Shown piece after piece: positions 8,730 to 18,090 of a DNA stretch of 64,000 bases (position 1 is its first letter; every line of letters starts with the position of its first letter). Below the pieces are notes generated by a model. The model was not told the origin of the DNA. It ran no database searches and worked only from the letters and a program-made list of their open reading frames with translations. The stretch is from an uncultured Burkholderiales bacterium (GTDB lineage Bacteria > Pseudomonadota > Gammaproteobacteria > Burkholderiales > Burkholderiaceae_C). Location of the stretch: the NCBI GenBank assembly GCA_903910745.1, contig CAIWAO010000139.1:1-64000 (forward strand), in the 5' to 3' direction. Made by a program: the position numbers and the translations under genes.

Positions 8730-11489
8730 TTATTGCAAGCGACCGTGGCAGTGCTTGTATTTCTTTCCGCTACCGCAAGGGCAAGGCTCATTTCGCCCCG
8801 TTGGTGGAATACCTACAGAGGCAGGAGATCCGGATGATAATCCCGCGACTACCTCAACCTCTTGCTCGCCAGTCTCTGTAGGCGAGGTATAGGTTATGTT
8901 TTTCAGATCCTCGGCGCGTTCTTCGATTTGTTGAGCTGCTTGCTCGAGTTGCTCACCCGATTGAATTTCAACGTTCATTAAAATTCTTGTAACCTCGTTT
9001 TTAACCTGGTCGAGTAATTGTCCAAATAGCTCAAATGCCTCTCGCTTGTACTCTTGCTTAGGTTGCTTTTGGGCGTAGCCTCTAAGATGGATACCCTGGC
9101 GTAAATAGTCCAAAGCAGACAAATGCTCCCGCCAATGTGTGTCAATACTTTGTAACAAAACCATTCTCATAAAGGGCGTGAACTGCTGTGCACCGACGTC
9201 TTTTATTTTTGCATTGAATGCTTCATTAGCCAAATTTATGACCATATCTAAGACATCTTGTGCCGTTATCGAATCGGCTTCGTTAATTACCTTTTGCAAG
9301 TCGACTTGGATCTTCCAGTCCTTATTCAATGCGTCTTGCAACCCGACAACGTTCCATTGCTCCTCTACTGAATCTTGGGGTACGTAGTGAGTGATTAGAT
9401 CTGCAAAACAACCCTGGCGCAATGAGTCAATTTGACCAGACAAATCTTGGGTATCTAAAATATCATTTCGCTGTTGGTAAATGACCTTTCGCTGATCGTT
9501 TGATACATCATCGTACTCGAGAAGTTGCTTTCTGATGTCAAAGTTTCTTGCCTCAACTTTTCGCTGCGCACTCTCAATACTTCTGGTCACTATGCCGGCT
9601 TCAATTGCCTCCCCCTCAGGCATATTTAGGCGCTCCATAATAGCCTTCACACGATCACCAGCAAAGATACGCATCAACGCATCATCTAAACTGAGATAAA
9701 AGCGAGATGAACCAGGGTCTCCTTGACGACCTGAGCGTCCACGCAGTTGATTGTCAATGCGCCTGGACTCGTGTCTTTCAGTTGCAATAATTCTGAGCCC
9801 GCCAAGGCTCTTTACCAGGGCATGATCTGTCGCCCACTTTTCACGAACCGCCTTTATTTGCTCCTCACGAGCACCCTGATCCAAGGCTTCATCATGTTCT
9901 ATGTCTGTTATTGTTTTCTCAATATTTCCACCCAACACAATGTCGGTTCCACGACCGGCCATGTTGGTTGCAATGGTGATAGAGCCCTGTGCTCCGGCTT
10001 GAGCAATGATGTGTGCCTCTCGGTCGTGTTGCTTAGCGTTTAATACCTGGTGGGGCAACTTCTCACGCTCCAACATACCCGCAATGAGTTCTGAATTTTC
10101 AATGGATGTCGTTCCCACAAGCACAGGCTGCCCTCGCTCGTGACACTCACGAATATCATCTATTGCAGCTTTATATTTTTCCTGAGTCGTTTTATAAACT
10201 CGGTCTAACTGATCCTCTCGTTTGCTGATCCTATTGGGCGGTATAACAATGGTCTCAAGACCATATATTTCTTGAAACTCATAGGCCTCCGTATCAGCAG
10301 TTCCAGTCATACCGGCGAGTTTTTGGTATAAACGGAAATAATTTTGGAATGTGATGGATGCTAGTGTCTGGTTCTCTGCTTGAATCTTTACACCCTCTTT
10401 GGCTTCGACTGCTTGGTGCAGTCCATCACTCCATCGCCTGCCAGACATCAATCTTCCTGTGAACTCATCAACAATCACGATCTCACCACCTTGGTTCACA
10501 TAGTGTTGATCTTTGAAGTAAAGATTGTGAGCTCGCAAGGCTGCATATAAATGATGCATCAATCCAATATTGGCAGGATCGTAAAGCGACGCTCCTTCAG
10601 GCAAGAGTCCAATTTGGGATAATAAACGCTCTGCGTTTTCATGCCCTTGTTCGGTTAAAAAAACCTGATGTGACTTCTCATCAACCGTAAAGTCACCTGG
10701 GGTGATAATCCCCTCACCTGTTCTTAAATCTTCCTCACCCTCTTGACGAACGAGATGGGGAACCACTTGGTTAATGGCCAAATAGGTTTGTGTGTGATCT
10801 TCTGCTTGGCCGCTAATGATCAAAGGCGTTCTAGCCTCATCAATCAAGATTGAATCAACCTCATCTACGATTGCAAAGTTCAGAGGACGCTGAACCCTGT
10901 CAGCGCTTTCATAAACCATGTTGTCACGCAGATAATCGAAACCAAATTCGTTGTTGGTGCCGTAAGTTATATCAGAGTTGTAGGCGCCCTGTTTTTCAGC
11001 TCTCCCCATTTGCGGCAAGTTGACACCTACACTCAAACCCAAAAAGTTGTATAGCTTACCCATCCACTGGGCGTCTCTATTGGCTAAATAATCATTAACC
11101 GTAACGACATGCACGCCCTTGCCAGCAAGCGCGTTTAGGTACACGGCTAGGGTTGCAGTTAATGTTTTACCTTCACCCGTTCGCATCTCAGAAATATTGC
11201 CCTGATGTAATGAGATGCCACCCAATAACTGCACGTCAAAATGACGCATCTTCATAACTCTCTTAGACCCCTCGCGCACTACAGCAAAAGCCTCAACGAG
11301 CAGCTGATCTAAGGTTTCGCCGCTTGCAATTCGTGACTTAAATTCTTCAGTTTTAGTCCTCAGTTGTTCGTCACTCAACTGCTCAAGAGTAGGCTCTAAA
11401 GCGTTAATGCTATCAACAGATTTTTGGAATTGTTTTAGCAGTCGCTCATTGCGACTACCAAATATCATTGTGAGTATGTTAAAAGCCAT
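8730..11489 (-). CDS. secA: Preprotein translocase ATPase SecA
   Basis: Motor ATPase that pushes unfolded preproteins through SecYEG. Walker A is GEGKT at residues 105-109 after the MRTG segment; the [18 protein letters not shown] motif follows in the first nucleotide-binding domain, and the second carries [10 protein letters not shown] and RGRSGRQGD. The C-terminal zinc tail has C903, C905, C914 and H915, used to bind SecB. The length of 919 aa is typical of Burkholderiales. A DciA-like gene diverges from its start. Confidence 0.98.
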   Translation of the reverse strand: MAFNILTMIFGSRNERLLKQFQKSVDSINALEPTLEQLSDEQLRTKTEEFKSRIASGETLDQLLVEAFAVVREGSKRVMKMRHFDVQLLGGISLHQGNISEMRTGEGKTLTATLAVYLNALAGKGVHVVTVNDYLANRDAQWMGKLYNFLGLSVGVNLPQMGRAEKQGAYNSDITYGTNNEFGFDYLRDNMVYESADRVQRPLNFAIVDEVDSILIDEARTPLIISGQAEDHTQTYLAINQVVPHLVRQEGEEDLRTGEGIITPGDFTVDEKSHQVFLTEQGHENAERLLSQIGLLPEGASLYDPANIGLMHHLYAALRAHNLYFKDQHYVNQGGEIVIVDEFTGRLMSGRRWSDGLHQAVEAKEGVKIQAENQTLASITFQNYFRLYQKLAGMTGTADTEAYEFQEIYGLETIVIPPNRISKREDQLDRVYKTTQEKYKAAIDDIRECHERGQPVLVGTTSIENSELIAGMLEREKLPHQVLNAKQHDREAHIIAQAGAQGSITIATNMAGRGTDIVLGGNIEKTITDIEHDEALDQGAREEQIKAVREKWATDHALVKSLGGLRIIATERHESRRIDNQLRGRSGRQGDPGSSRFYLSLDDALMRIFAGDRVKAIMERLNMPEGEAIEAGIVTRSIESAQRKVEARNFDIRKQLLEYDDVSNDQRKVIYQQRNDILDTQDLSGQIDSLRQGCFADLITHYVPQDSVEEQWNVVGLQDALNKDWKIQVDLQKVINEADSITAQDVLDMVINLANEAFNAKIKDVGAQQFTPFMRMVLLQSIDTHWREHLSALDYLRQGIHLRGYAQKQPKQEYKREAFELFGQLLDQVKNEVTRILMNVEIQSGEQLEQAAQQIEERAEDLKNITYTSPTETGEQEVEVVAGLSSGSPASVGIPPTGRNEPCPCGSGKKYKHCHGRLQ

Positions 11490-11582
11490 GCCCTTAATGC
11501 AACGCTAGATTCCTAAAACTTTAGGACTCGTTTGCAGGTTCCTTATGAAAGATTTATATTTTAACCTGTGCGACGCCATAAT

Positions 11583-12035
11583 ATGCCTATGTCGCACCCA
11601 ACTGATTCTAACAATCCCGCATTACAGATTGAGAATAATCAAACTCAGCCGTCCTTAACCGCTGCCAAACCCCAACCCAGTGCAATTGCTACTTTTAGAG
11701 CCTTAGGTTATTCAAAGATTCCCCGATCCGCCCCACTGCTTCGTGGCAAACCTGAGACGGCCGCCAAGGCACTGAATACCTCCCCTCAACTTTCCCACCT
11801 CCTCGAGTTAGCCAGAGATTCCCAGCAGCGCTTGAACGCTCTTCAAAACCTTTTGCCCCCCCAGTTAAAGAACGTTGTAAAAGCTAGTACCTTAGATGGG
11901 GACAGTTGGTGTCTCTTGGTACCAAATAACTCAGTTATGGCGAAACTAAAACAAATGTTACCCTCTATGGCCGCCCATTTGAGAAGCAAAGGATTTAAGG
12001 TTCAAACCATAAGGTTGAAGATAGAAGGTAGGTAG
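11583..12035 (+). CDS. DciA-like protein (DUF721)
   Basis: DUF721 domain protein. Members related to DciA load the replicative helicase in bacteria lacking DnaC; shorter betaproteobacterial members next to secA have not been studied as far as I recall. Residues about 70-150 carry the domain, ending with a predicted beta strand GFKVQTIRLKIE; the first 40 residues are low-complexity and Gln/Pro rich. The start is uncertain: GTG at 11568, ATG at 11583 and ATG at 11589 are in frame and none has a clear ribosome binding site. It diverges from secA across about 90 bases. Confidence 0.75.
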   Translation: MPMSHPTDSNNPALQIENNQTQPSLTAAKPQPSAIATFRALGYSKIPRSAPLLRGKPETAAKALNTSPQLSHLLELARDSQQRLNALQNLLPPQLKNVVKASTLDGDSWCLLVPNNSVMAKLKQMLPSMAAHLRSKGFKVQTIRLKIEGR

Positions 12036-12096
12036 AGGCTTGCAACTAATTCACTGAATAATGTGAATCTCGTTGCATATATTTAAATATTATGTG

Positions 12097-12172
12097 TGGT
12101 GCCCCCTGTCCGACTCGAACAGACCACCTACTGATTACAAATCAGTTGCTCTACCAGATGAGCTAAGGGGGC
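12097..12172 (-). tRNA. tRNA-Thr (anticodon TGT)
   Basis: A complete 76-base cloverleaf is visible on the minus strand: a 7-base acceptor stem GCCCCCT/AGGGGGC with discriminator A and encoded CCA end, a D arm, an anticodon stem ACTGA/TCAGT enclosing loop TTTGTAA, and a T arm GTCTG/CGGAC around TTCGAGT. The anticodon TGT (12137-12139) reads ACA. It is an isolated tRNA with no sign of an integrated element or a repeated 3' end nearby. Confidence 0.96.
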
Positions 12173-12216
12173 ACGGATGATATTGTAACTAAAAGTTGCT
12201 TCTTATTCAGACTTCA

Positions 12217-12250
12217 GCAAAAACCAAACTCAAAACCAATTTTTTGAGTT
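12217..12250 (-). terminator. Rho-independent terminator after sspB
   Basis: A 9-base perfect inverted repeat AACTCAAAA/TTTTGAGTT (12227-12235 and 12242-12250) with a 6-base loop is followed on the minus strand by TGGTTTTTG. It lies about 80 bases after the sspB stop and before tRNA-Thr. The AT-rich stem is weak but well placed. Confidence 0.6.
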
Positions 12251-12332
12251 GTTTAGTAACGACTATTTTAATTTTCGGTTTGAAATTGTAATTCTTTAGC
12301 AAAATCACACCCAATTTTGATATGCTAGTTTT

Positions 12333-12953
12333 TTACTTTATACGAGTTAGTTTTGGACGACTACCAGATGGCCCGGAAGGAGAAGGCTCAGAGGGATCAG
12401 TATTCTCAATTAGGCTGTCACTCTTGTTTTCATCCATGCTTTGAACACTGCTTAGGGTACTATGGTTGCCTTTAAAGTTTTGAGTGGATGCGGACTCATT
12501 GGTCATCAAAGTCAGGGAGGCCTGATTTACACCTACAGAAGATTCATCAAAAGTGCTCTCGTTTTTGAGGTTTTGAACTTGCGTTAAGCTCACCCCTTCT
12601 TTAATATTAGAGTTTGTAGTTGGGGTATTGTTTGGAGCAGGGAAAGCCATTCCTTGACCATTTTCTTTTGCGTAAATAGCAATAACCTGTCCCACCGGCA
12701 CAATTATTTGGCGTGGAGTTCCTCCAAATCTTGCTTTGAACTCAATAAAATCGTTGCTGATTTGAAGTCCGCTGGTTGCGTCCAAACTTATATTTAGCAC
12801 AATCTCATTGTTTTGGACATATTCCTTTGGAACTTGGACAGTTGAGTCAACTTTAACTGCAATATATGGAGTCAACGCATTGTCGTTGCACCAATCAAAT
12901 AAGGCCCTAATTAAATATGGCCTGGTTGAGATGGTTTGCGCTGCGTTTATCAT
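12333..12953 (-). CDS. sspB: ClpXP protease specificity-enhancing factor
   Basis: SspB tethers ssrA-tagged and some other substrates to ClpXP. The folded domain (residues 1-110) has the family's RPYLIRALFDWC start, VPKEYV, IVLNIS and the ARFGG-PRQIIVPVGQVIAIYA block. The long, poorly conserved tail ends in a basic segment, RPKLTRIK, corresponding to the short ClpX-binding motif at the SspB C-terminus. I use ATG 12953 rather than GTG 12968 because homologues have about eight residues before RPYL. It follows sspA by 82 bases. Confidence 0.92.
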   Translation of the reverse strand: MINAAQTISTRPYLIRALFDWCNDNALTPYIAVKVDSTVQVPKEYVQNNEIVLNISLDATSGLQISNDFIEFKARFGGTPRQIIVPVGQVIAIYAKENGQGMAFPAPNNTPTTNSNIKEGVSLTQVQNLKNESTFDESSVGVNQASLTLMTNESASTQNFKGNHSTLSSVQSMDENKSDSLIENTDPSEPSPSGPSGSRPKLTRIK

Positions 12954-13035
12954 ATTGGTCCACTGCACCAGTTTTTTTGAGTCACAATGAATGGGGATGA
13001 CACACAGAATATAGCATCATCCCAGAAAAACCTGA

Positions 13036-13647
13036 TTACTTACGCATCACTTTCTCTGAAGGCGTTAACGCCTCTATATAAGCGGGCCTTGAGAAAATAC
13101 GCTCTGCATATTTTAAAAGTGGTGCTGCATTTTTAGACAACTCAATTCCGTAATAGTCCAAACGCCACAACAACGGTGCGATCGCTACGTCCAACATGGA
13201 AAAGTTTTCTCCAAGCATAAACTTGTTCTTCAAAAATACGGGTGCCAACTGGGTTAAACGGTCACGGATGTGTGAACGCGCTTTGTCCAAAGATTTATCC
13301 GCTGGCTTTGTATTCCTGTTCTCTAACAAACTGACATTGGTAAAGAGTTCTTTCTCGAAATTTAACAAAAACAATCGAACACGTGCGCGGTCTACTGGGT
13401 CACCAGGCATCAATTGTGGGTGCGGGAAACGCTCATCTATGTACTCATTGATGATGTTTGATTCATATAAAATCAAATCACGCTCAACAAGGATCGGAAC
13501 CTGTCCATAGGGATTCATTACATTGATATCTTCTTGCTTGTTGTAGAGATCTACGTCACGGATTTCAAAATCCATTCCTTTTTCAAACAAAACAAATCGG
13601 CAACGATGTGAAAAGGGACATGTTGTCCCAGAGTACAAGACCATCAT
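13036..13647 (-). CDS. sspA: Stringent starvation protein A (GST fold)
   Basis: Glutathione-S-transferase-like protein that binds RNA polymerase in enterobacteria. The thioredoxin-fold N-terminal half shows SGTTCPFSHRCRFVLFEKG (residues 6-24) and NPYGQVPILVE; an all-helical C-terminal half follows. The length of 203 aa is typical. In betaproteobacteria it is placed between petABC and sspB, as here, and is probably cotranscribed with sspB. Start taken at the first of two adjacent ATGs. Confidence 0.93.
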   Translation of the reverse strand: MMVLYSGTTCPFSHRCRFVLFEKGMDFEIRDVDLYNKQEDINVMNPYGQVPILVERDLILYESNIINEYIDERFPHPQLMPGDPVDRARVRLFLLNFEKELFTNVSLLENRNTKPADKSLDKARSHIRDRLTQLAPVFLKNKFMLGENFSMLDVAIAPLLWRLDYYGIELSKNAAPLLKYAERIFSRPAYIEALTPSEKVMRK

Positions 13648-13763
13648 AGGATTAAGCTCTCCAGTAATTCAGAACAGTGATGGGGAAATTCCCATCACTT
13701 TTATGATCTAAGCGTCCCTAAAATTCTAGAGAAGTCAGAGATAAAAATAAATAGACAAAATAC

Positions 13764-13795
13764 CTAGGTTTTGCATTTTTATTTACAAAACCTAG
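13764..13795 (-). terminator. Hairpin after petC, probable terminator
   Basis: A perfect 10-base inverted repeat CTAGGTTTTG/CAAAACCTAG with a 12-base AT-rich loop sits 16 bases past the petC stop. On the minus strand it is followed by GTATTTTG, a poor U-tract, so it may stabilise the 3' end as much as terminate. Confidence 0.55.
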
Positions 13796-13811
13796 ACTTT
13801 TACTTAAACTT

Positions 13812-14573
13812 TTAGCGAATATCTTTCCAATATGCAGCGTTCAAACGCCAGGCAACAAAGGTAAAGCACAATAAGAACATCACGACCCAAACGCCAACCC
13901 GAACACGCGTGTTTTGTGCAGGCTCGGACATCCATTGCAAGTAGGTAACTAAGTCGCCAACTGCTTGGTCATATTGCTCAGGGCTTAATTGTCCAGGTTT
14001 ATCTTGCTCCCAGCCCTTGAATACTTCCTCTTCATGGCCGTGTACCTCTTCTTTAGCGTAAACAGGATGTCGCTCTCCCTGTAGCTCCCACAGAACATTG
14101 GGCATTGCCACATTGGGATAAGCAAGGTTATTCCAACCTGTAGCCTTGGAAGGATCTCGGTAATATGTTCTTAAATAAGTGTATATGTAGTCGCCACCAC
14201 TACCAGCGTGGCTAGAGCGTGAGCGTGCAATAACTGTTAAATCTGGCGGGTTGGCACCAAACCAAGCTTTCGCTTGCTTGGGGTCAATATTGGCCTTCAT
14301 CGTATCGCCAACTTTATCAGTTGTGAACAACAAGTTTTCTTTGATTTGTTGCTCAGTCAGGCCAATGTCTTTCAAACGATTAAAGCGCATGTAAGCTGCA
14401 GAGTGGCAATTCAAGCAGTAGTTCACAAACAATTTCGCACCGTGCTGCAAAGAGGCCAAATCATTTGTATTGTTAGGCGCTTTGTCCCAAATGATTCCGC
14501 CCTCGTTTGCGCTAGCAAGGTTAGTTGCGAACAATGAGAGACTTGAAATAAGGATTAATAAAAGTTTTTTCAT
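13812..14573 (-). CDS. petC: Ubiquinol-cytochrome c reductase, cytochrome c1
   Basis: Membrane-anchored c-type cytochrome of the bc1 complex, passing electrons from the Rieske protein to soluble cytochrome c. A Sec signal peptide covers residues 1-22, the haem motif CLNCH is at 53-57, a likely methionine ligand lies in the VAMPNVLWE segment, and one C-terminal membrane helix (about 222-242) anchors it. The length of 253 aa is normal. Third gene of petABC, 20 bases after petB. Confidence 0.96.
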   Translation of the reverse strand: MKKLLLILISSLSLFATNLASANEGGIIWDKAPNNTNDLASLQHGAKLFVNYCLNCHSAAYMRFNRLKDIGLTEQQIKENLLFTTDKVGDTMKANIDPKQAKAWFGANPPDLTVIARSRSSHAGSGGDYIYTYLRTYYRDPSKATGWNNLAYPNVAMPNVLWELQGERHPVYAKEEVHGHEEEVFKGWEQDKPGQLSPEQYDQAVGDLVTYLQWMSEPAQNTRVRVGVWVVMFLLCFTFVAWRLNAAYWKDIR

Positions 14574-14593
14574 GTTGTTACCTTAAACCCAGA

Positions 14594-15994
14594 TCAATGA
14601 GCCGCGAAAGTGACACGATCAGGGACTTGTTTAAATTCGCCGAGTTGCGTCCACCAAGGCATCAACAAGAAGAACCCAAAATAATAAATAGTTCCAACCT
14701 GTGCGATTAGCGTTCCAATCTCAGAAGGGGGCTGAATACCCAGATAACCTAAAACTATAAAGAAGACAACAAACACAGCGTAAAGCCATTTGTGCCATGT
14801 TGGTCTGTAACGGATTGATTTAACTGGACTATGGTCTAACCACGGCAGGAAGAAAAGCATAATTACAGCGCCTCCCATCACTACCACACCCCAGAATTTT
14901 GCATCAAATGTTTTTAGCAAAACAATCAATACTGCAACTCCAACTACAGTGATAACTTTTCCGCGTGACTGCATCGCTGTTTTTAAAACAACAAACGCGG
15001 CAGATAATGCTGCAATGATACTGAGTACGTTAACCATCACATCGGTTGTAGCACGTAGCATTGAGTAATAAGGAGTGAAATACCAAACCGGGGCAATATG
15101 CAGTGGCGTCTTGAGTGGGTCAGCTGGAATAAAGTTGTTGTACTCCAAAAAGTAACCACCAACCTCAGGTGCAAAAAAGATTATTGAGGTGAACACCAAC
15201 AAAAATACACTAACACCCAAAATATCGTGGATCGTGTAATAAGGATGGAAAGGTATACCGTCCAATGGGTGTCCATCTGCACCTTTAGTAGCCTTGATCT
15301 CCACGCCATCAGGATTATTAGATCCAACCTCATGCAATGCGATGATGTGAGCGACTACTAAGCCCAACAAAACCAGGGGAACTGCAATGACGTGAAAGCT
15401 AAAGAAACGATTGAGCGTTGCGTCTCCCACCACGTAGTCCCCACGAATCAACAGGGCCAAATCAGGACCAATGAAGGGGATGGCAGAGAATAAGTTAACA
15501 ATAACCTGAGCTCCCCAGTAACTCATCTGCCCCCAAGGTAGTAAATAGCCCATGAAAGCTTCAGCCATAAGGCAAAGGAAAATGGCACACCCAAATATCC
15601 AAACGAGTTCTCTTGGCTTTCTGTAGGATCCGTAGATTAAGCCGCGGAACATATGCATGTAAACCACGATGAAGAATGCCGAAGCTCCAGTGGAGTGCAT
15701 ATAACGAATCAGCCAACCCCATGGGACATCGCGCATGATGTACTCAACGCTTGCAAAAGCAACCGCAGCATCAGGCTTGTAATGCATAACCAAAAAGATA
15801 CCCGTCACAATTTGAATGACCAATACCAAAATTGATAAAGCACCAAAAAAATAAAAGAAATTAAAGTTCTTTGGGGCGTAATACTCAGAGAGATGCTCTT
15901 TGTACAACTGTGAGAGTGGGAAACGATTGTCTACCCAGTTGAGCAATTTTTCACCATTGCTAGCGTCGGGGGAAATTTCCTTGAATTCAGCCAT
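14594..15994 (-). CDS. petB: Ubiquinol-cytochrome c reductase, cytochrome b
   Basis: Integral membrane cytochrome b of the bc1 complex, holding both b haems and the quinone sites. At 466 aa it is the full-length form. Visible are the haem-ligand helices with RYMHSTGASAFF, LLPWGQMSYWG, the PDNF-like/PEWY-equivalent stretch at TPLHIAPVWYFTPYYSMLR, and about eight hydrophobic helices. Lies between petA (47 bases upstream) and petC. Confidence 0.97.
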   Translation of the reverse strand: MAEFKEISPDASNGEKLLNWVDNRFPLSQLYKEHLSEYYAPKNFNFFYFFGALSILVLVIQIVTGIFLVMHYKPDAAVAFASVEYIMRDVPWGWLIRYMHSTGASAFFIVVYMHMFRGLIYGSYRKPRELVWIFGCAIFLCLMAEAFMGYLLPWGQMSYWGAQVIVNLFSAIPFIGPDLALLIRGDYVVGDATLNRFFSFHVIAVPLVLLGLVVAHIIALHEVGSNNPDGVEIKATKGADGHPLDGIPFHPYYTIHDILGVSVFLLVFTSIIFFAPEVGGYFLEYNNFIPADPLKTPLHIAPVWYFTPYYSMLRATTDVMVNVLSIIAALSAAFVVLKTAMQSRGKVITVVGVAVLIVLLKTFDAKFWGVVVMGGAVIMLFFLPWLDHSPVKSIRYRPTWHKWLYAVFVVFFIVLGYLGIQPPSEIGTLIAQVGTIYYFGFFLLMPWWTQLGEFKQVPDRVTFAAH

Positions 15995-16041
15995 TGTGTC
16001 TTCCTGTATAAGCAGTGTCTTTTAACAACTAGAGGATCGAA

Positions 16042-16641
16042 TTACGCAGATTTATCTTCGCCAATCAACAACTTGTTGTCTGACAAATACATGTGAGGGG
16101 GAACTTCTAAATTATCTGGAGCTGGTTTGTTCTTAAAAACCCTTCCAGCCATATCAAAAGTTGATCCATGGCAAGGGCATAAGAAACCTCCAGGCCAGTT
16201 GTCTGGCAACGAGGGCTGAGGACCCGTTACGAACTTGTCACCTGGTGAACATCCCAAATGAGTGCAAATACCAACCGCAACGAAAATCTCAGGCTTGATG
16301 GACCGAGCTTGGTTTTTTGCATAAGCTGGTGTTATTTCACCAGGCTTGCGCTCTGAATTAGGATCAGCCAACTCATTTTCAATTTTTGATAACTCTGCAA
16401 CTTGCTCTGGAGTTCTGCGAACAATCCAAACGGGTTTGCCTCGCCATTCAACCGTTAATTTCTCACCGGGTTTGATGGCGGAAATATCCACTTCTACAGC
16501 CGCACCTGCTGCTTTAGCTCTCTCTGAGGGCTGAAATGTACTCACGAAAGGGATAGCTGTCGCTACTCCACCTATTGCTCCGGCACAACCAGAGGCTATA
16601 AGCCAGGTTCTTTTACTGCTATCCATTGGGGTATCGCTCAT
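16042..16641 (-). CDS. petA: Ubiquinol-cytochrome c reductase, Rieske iron-sulfur subunit
   Basis: Rieske [2Fe-2S] protein. Cluster ligands are C126/H128 and C155/H158, with the disulfide pair C131/C157, in CTHLGC and CPCHGS. Residues 10-33 form the single N-terminal membrane segment that also serves as a Tat signal; it reads SSKRTWLIASG, that is a Lys-Arg pair in place of the usual Arg-Arg. The length of 199 aa is normal. First gene of petABC, with a good promoter about 55 bases upstream. Confidence 0.96.
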   Translation of the reverse strand: MSDTPMDSSKRTWLIASGCAGAIGGVATAIPFVSTFQPSERAKAAGAAVEVDISAIKPGEKLTVEWRGKPVWIVRRTPEQVAELSKIENELADPNSERKPGEITPAYAKNQARSIKPEIFVAVGICTHLGCSPGDKFVTGPQPSLPDNWPGGFLCPCHGSTFDMAGRVFKNKPAPDNLEVPPHMYLSDNKLLIGEDKSA

Positions 16642-16693
16642 TGACTGATCCTTGATGATCCGAAATAATGACTCTGAAAAGGGTTAACCCCAC

Positions 16694-16723
16694 ATTGTAT
16701 CTGAGTCTTAGGCCAATTGTCCA
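16694..16723 (-). promoter_or_regulatory. Promoter of petABC
   Basis: On the minus strand TGGACA (-35, 16718-16723, 5 of 6) is separated by 18 bases from TACAAT (-10, 16694-16699, 5 of 6). It sits about 55 bases before the petA start in the only sizeable gap upstream of the operon. Confidence 0.5.
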
Positions 16724-16753
16724 ATCCGGGCTATTTGCAGGGCAATAAGATTT

Positions 16754-16789
16754 GGGGGGGAACTTCTCTAAAAGTATGAACAACCCCCC
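16754..16789. other. G7/C6 inverted repeat between pdxA and petA
   Basis: A run of seven G (16754-16760) faces six C (16784-16789) across a 23-base spacer that itself contains ACTT/AAGT. A strong but U-tract-free hairpin could form in RNA from either strand. It could mark the pdxA-petABC boundary; as a classic terminator it is unconvincing. Confidence 0.35.
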
Positions 16790-16874
16790 TGTTTAACCTT
16801 AAATTGGCCTGACCAAAGCACCAATTTAGCGCTTGAGTGCCACTCACAATCGGCATTTTGTTCTGAAAGTTCAA

Positions 16875-17978
16875 TTATTCGCAGAGTAACCCAGCTAGTT
16901 TTATAGCCTCTAGCATGCTGCTTGCATCAGCCAGTCCCTTTCCCGCAATTTCAAAAGCCGTACCGTGATCGGGGCTTGTTCTAACCATTGGCAGCCCAAG
17001 AGTCACATTAACTCCCTTGTCCAGTCCCATGTACTTTATGGGTATCAGCCCTTGATCGTGATACATGGCAACTACGACATCAAATTCTCCTGTTCTTGCC
17101 CTCATAAAAACGGTATCTGGGGCGTGTGGACCGCTCAAGCGCATATCCTTGTTTAGAATCCGGGCTTTTTCAATTGCAGGCAAAATTATGTCCAACTCTT
17201 CACGCCCCATTAATCCCCCCTCCCCCGCATGAGGATTCAGCCCAGCCACTGCAATACGGGGTGCTTGCCCAAGCAAACGGGTTAGAGAGGCATGCGTAAT
17301 TTGCAAAGTTTGAATGATCTGATCTTCTGTTACTTTAAAAATCGCCTCTTGCAGTGACATGTGAATACTCACCAAAACCACTCTTAGCTCATCACTGGCA
17401 AGCATCATTCTCACGGGCATCTCAGAAATAGAAACTCCCGCATGAAGTGCGGCTTCATTTTGAAGTATCTCCGTGTGCCCAGGAAACCTAATCCCTGCCT
17501 TGGAAAGCGACTGCTTATGTATGGGTGCTGTGATAACGGCACCGACATGGCCATTGAGAGCGGCGCGTACACTCCAAATAATATTTTCTGCGGCCACCTT
17601 GCCAGCAATCTCACTCACCTCACCAACATTTGCAAGGTTATTCTTTGACTGTCCCACATCACAGACCTGTAAAACTGGAACAAGGCAAACCCCCTCCTCA
17701 TTGAGTCTCTCTTTTTCCTTCAACTGATTTAAGCCAGCAATGTCAGTAATGTTAGTGATGGGGTATATTTTGATTCGGTTTGAGTTGTCTTTAAGCGTTT
17801 TCCTAGCCCGCTCTAAATGTGCAAAATCACCCACGACAAAACTGCGTTTTAACAGGGTTTCAACAAAAGGATTCTTTGTCTCGTTTAGAAAACACTTGAG
17901 GACGATCTCGGGTCCTATTCCAGACGGATCCCCCATCGTAATAGCCAAAGGTTTCAAGTTATTCACGTTGATATTCAC
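16875..17978 (-). CDS. pdxA: 4-hydroxythreonine-4-phosphate dehydrogenase
   Basis: NAD-dependent oxidation in pyridoxal phosphate synthesis. The family motifs ITMGDPSGIGPEI (residues 13-25), FPGHTEIL near 168, GLNPHAGEGG near 250 and AMYHDQGLIPIK near 306 are present, including metal-binding histidines. At 367 aa it is slightly longer than usual, with about ten extra N-terminal residues. It is not next to surA and ksgA as in many relatives but between a Nif3-like gene and petA. Confidence 0.95.
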   Translation of the reverse strand: MNINVNNLKPLAITMGDPSGIGPEIVLKCFLNETKNPFVETLLKRSFVVGDFAHLERARKTLKDNSNRIKIYPITNITDIAGLNQLKEKERLNEEGVCLVPVLQVCDVGQSKNNLANVGEVSEIAGKVAAENIIWSVRAALNGHVGAVITAPIHKQSLSKAGIRFPGHTEILQNEAALHAGVSISEMPVRMMLASDELRVVLVSIHMSLQEAIFKVTEDQIIQTLQITHASLTRLLGQAPRIAVAGLNPHAGEGGLMGREELDIILPAIEKARILNKDMRLSGPHAPDTVFMRARTGEFDVVVAMYHDQGLIPIKYMGLDKGVNVTLGLPMVRTSPDHGTAFEIAGKGLADASSMLEAIKLAGLLCE

Positions 17979-18090
17979 TTTTGATTTATTGTCATTGATC
18001 GATTAGCACGGCATTGATCAAATCACTTTGAATTGAATTTAGAGCTTCAACCTTGAAACATATTTCAAGAAAATCCAATTAATTTTTATC

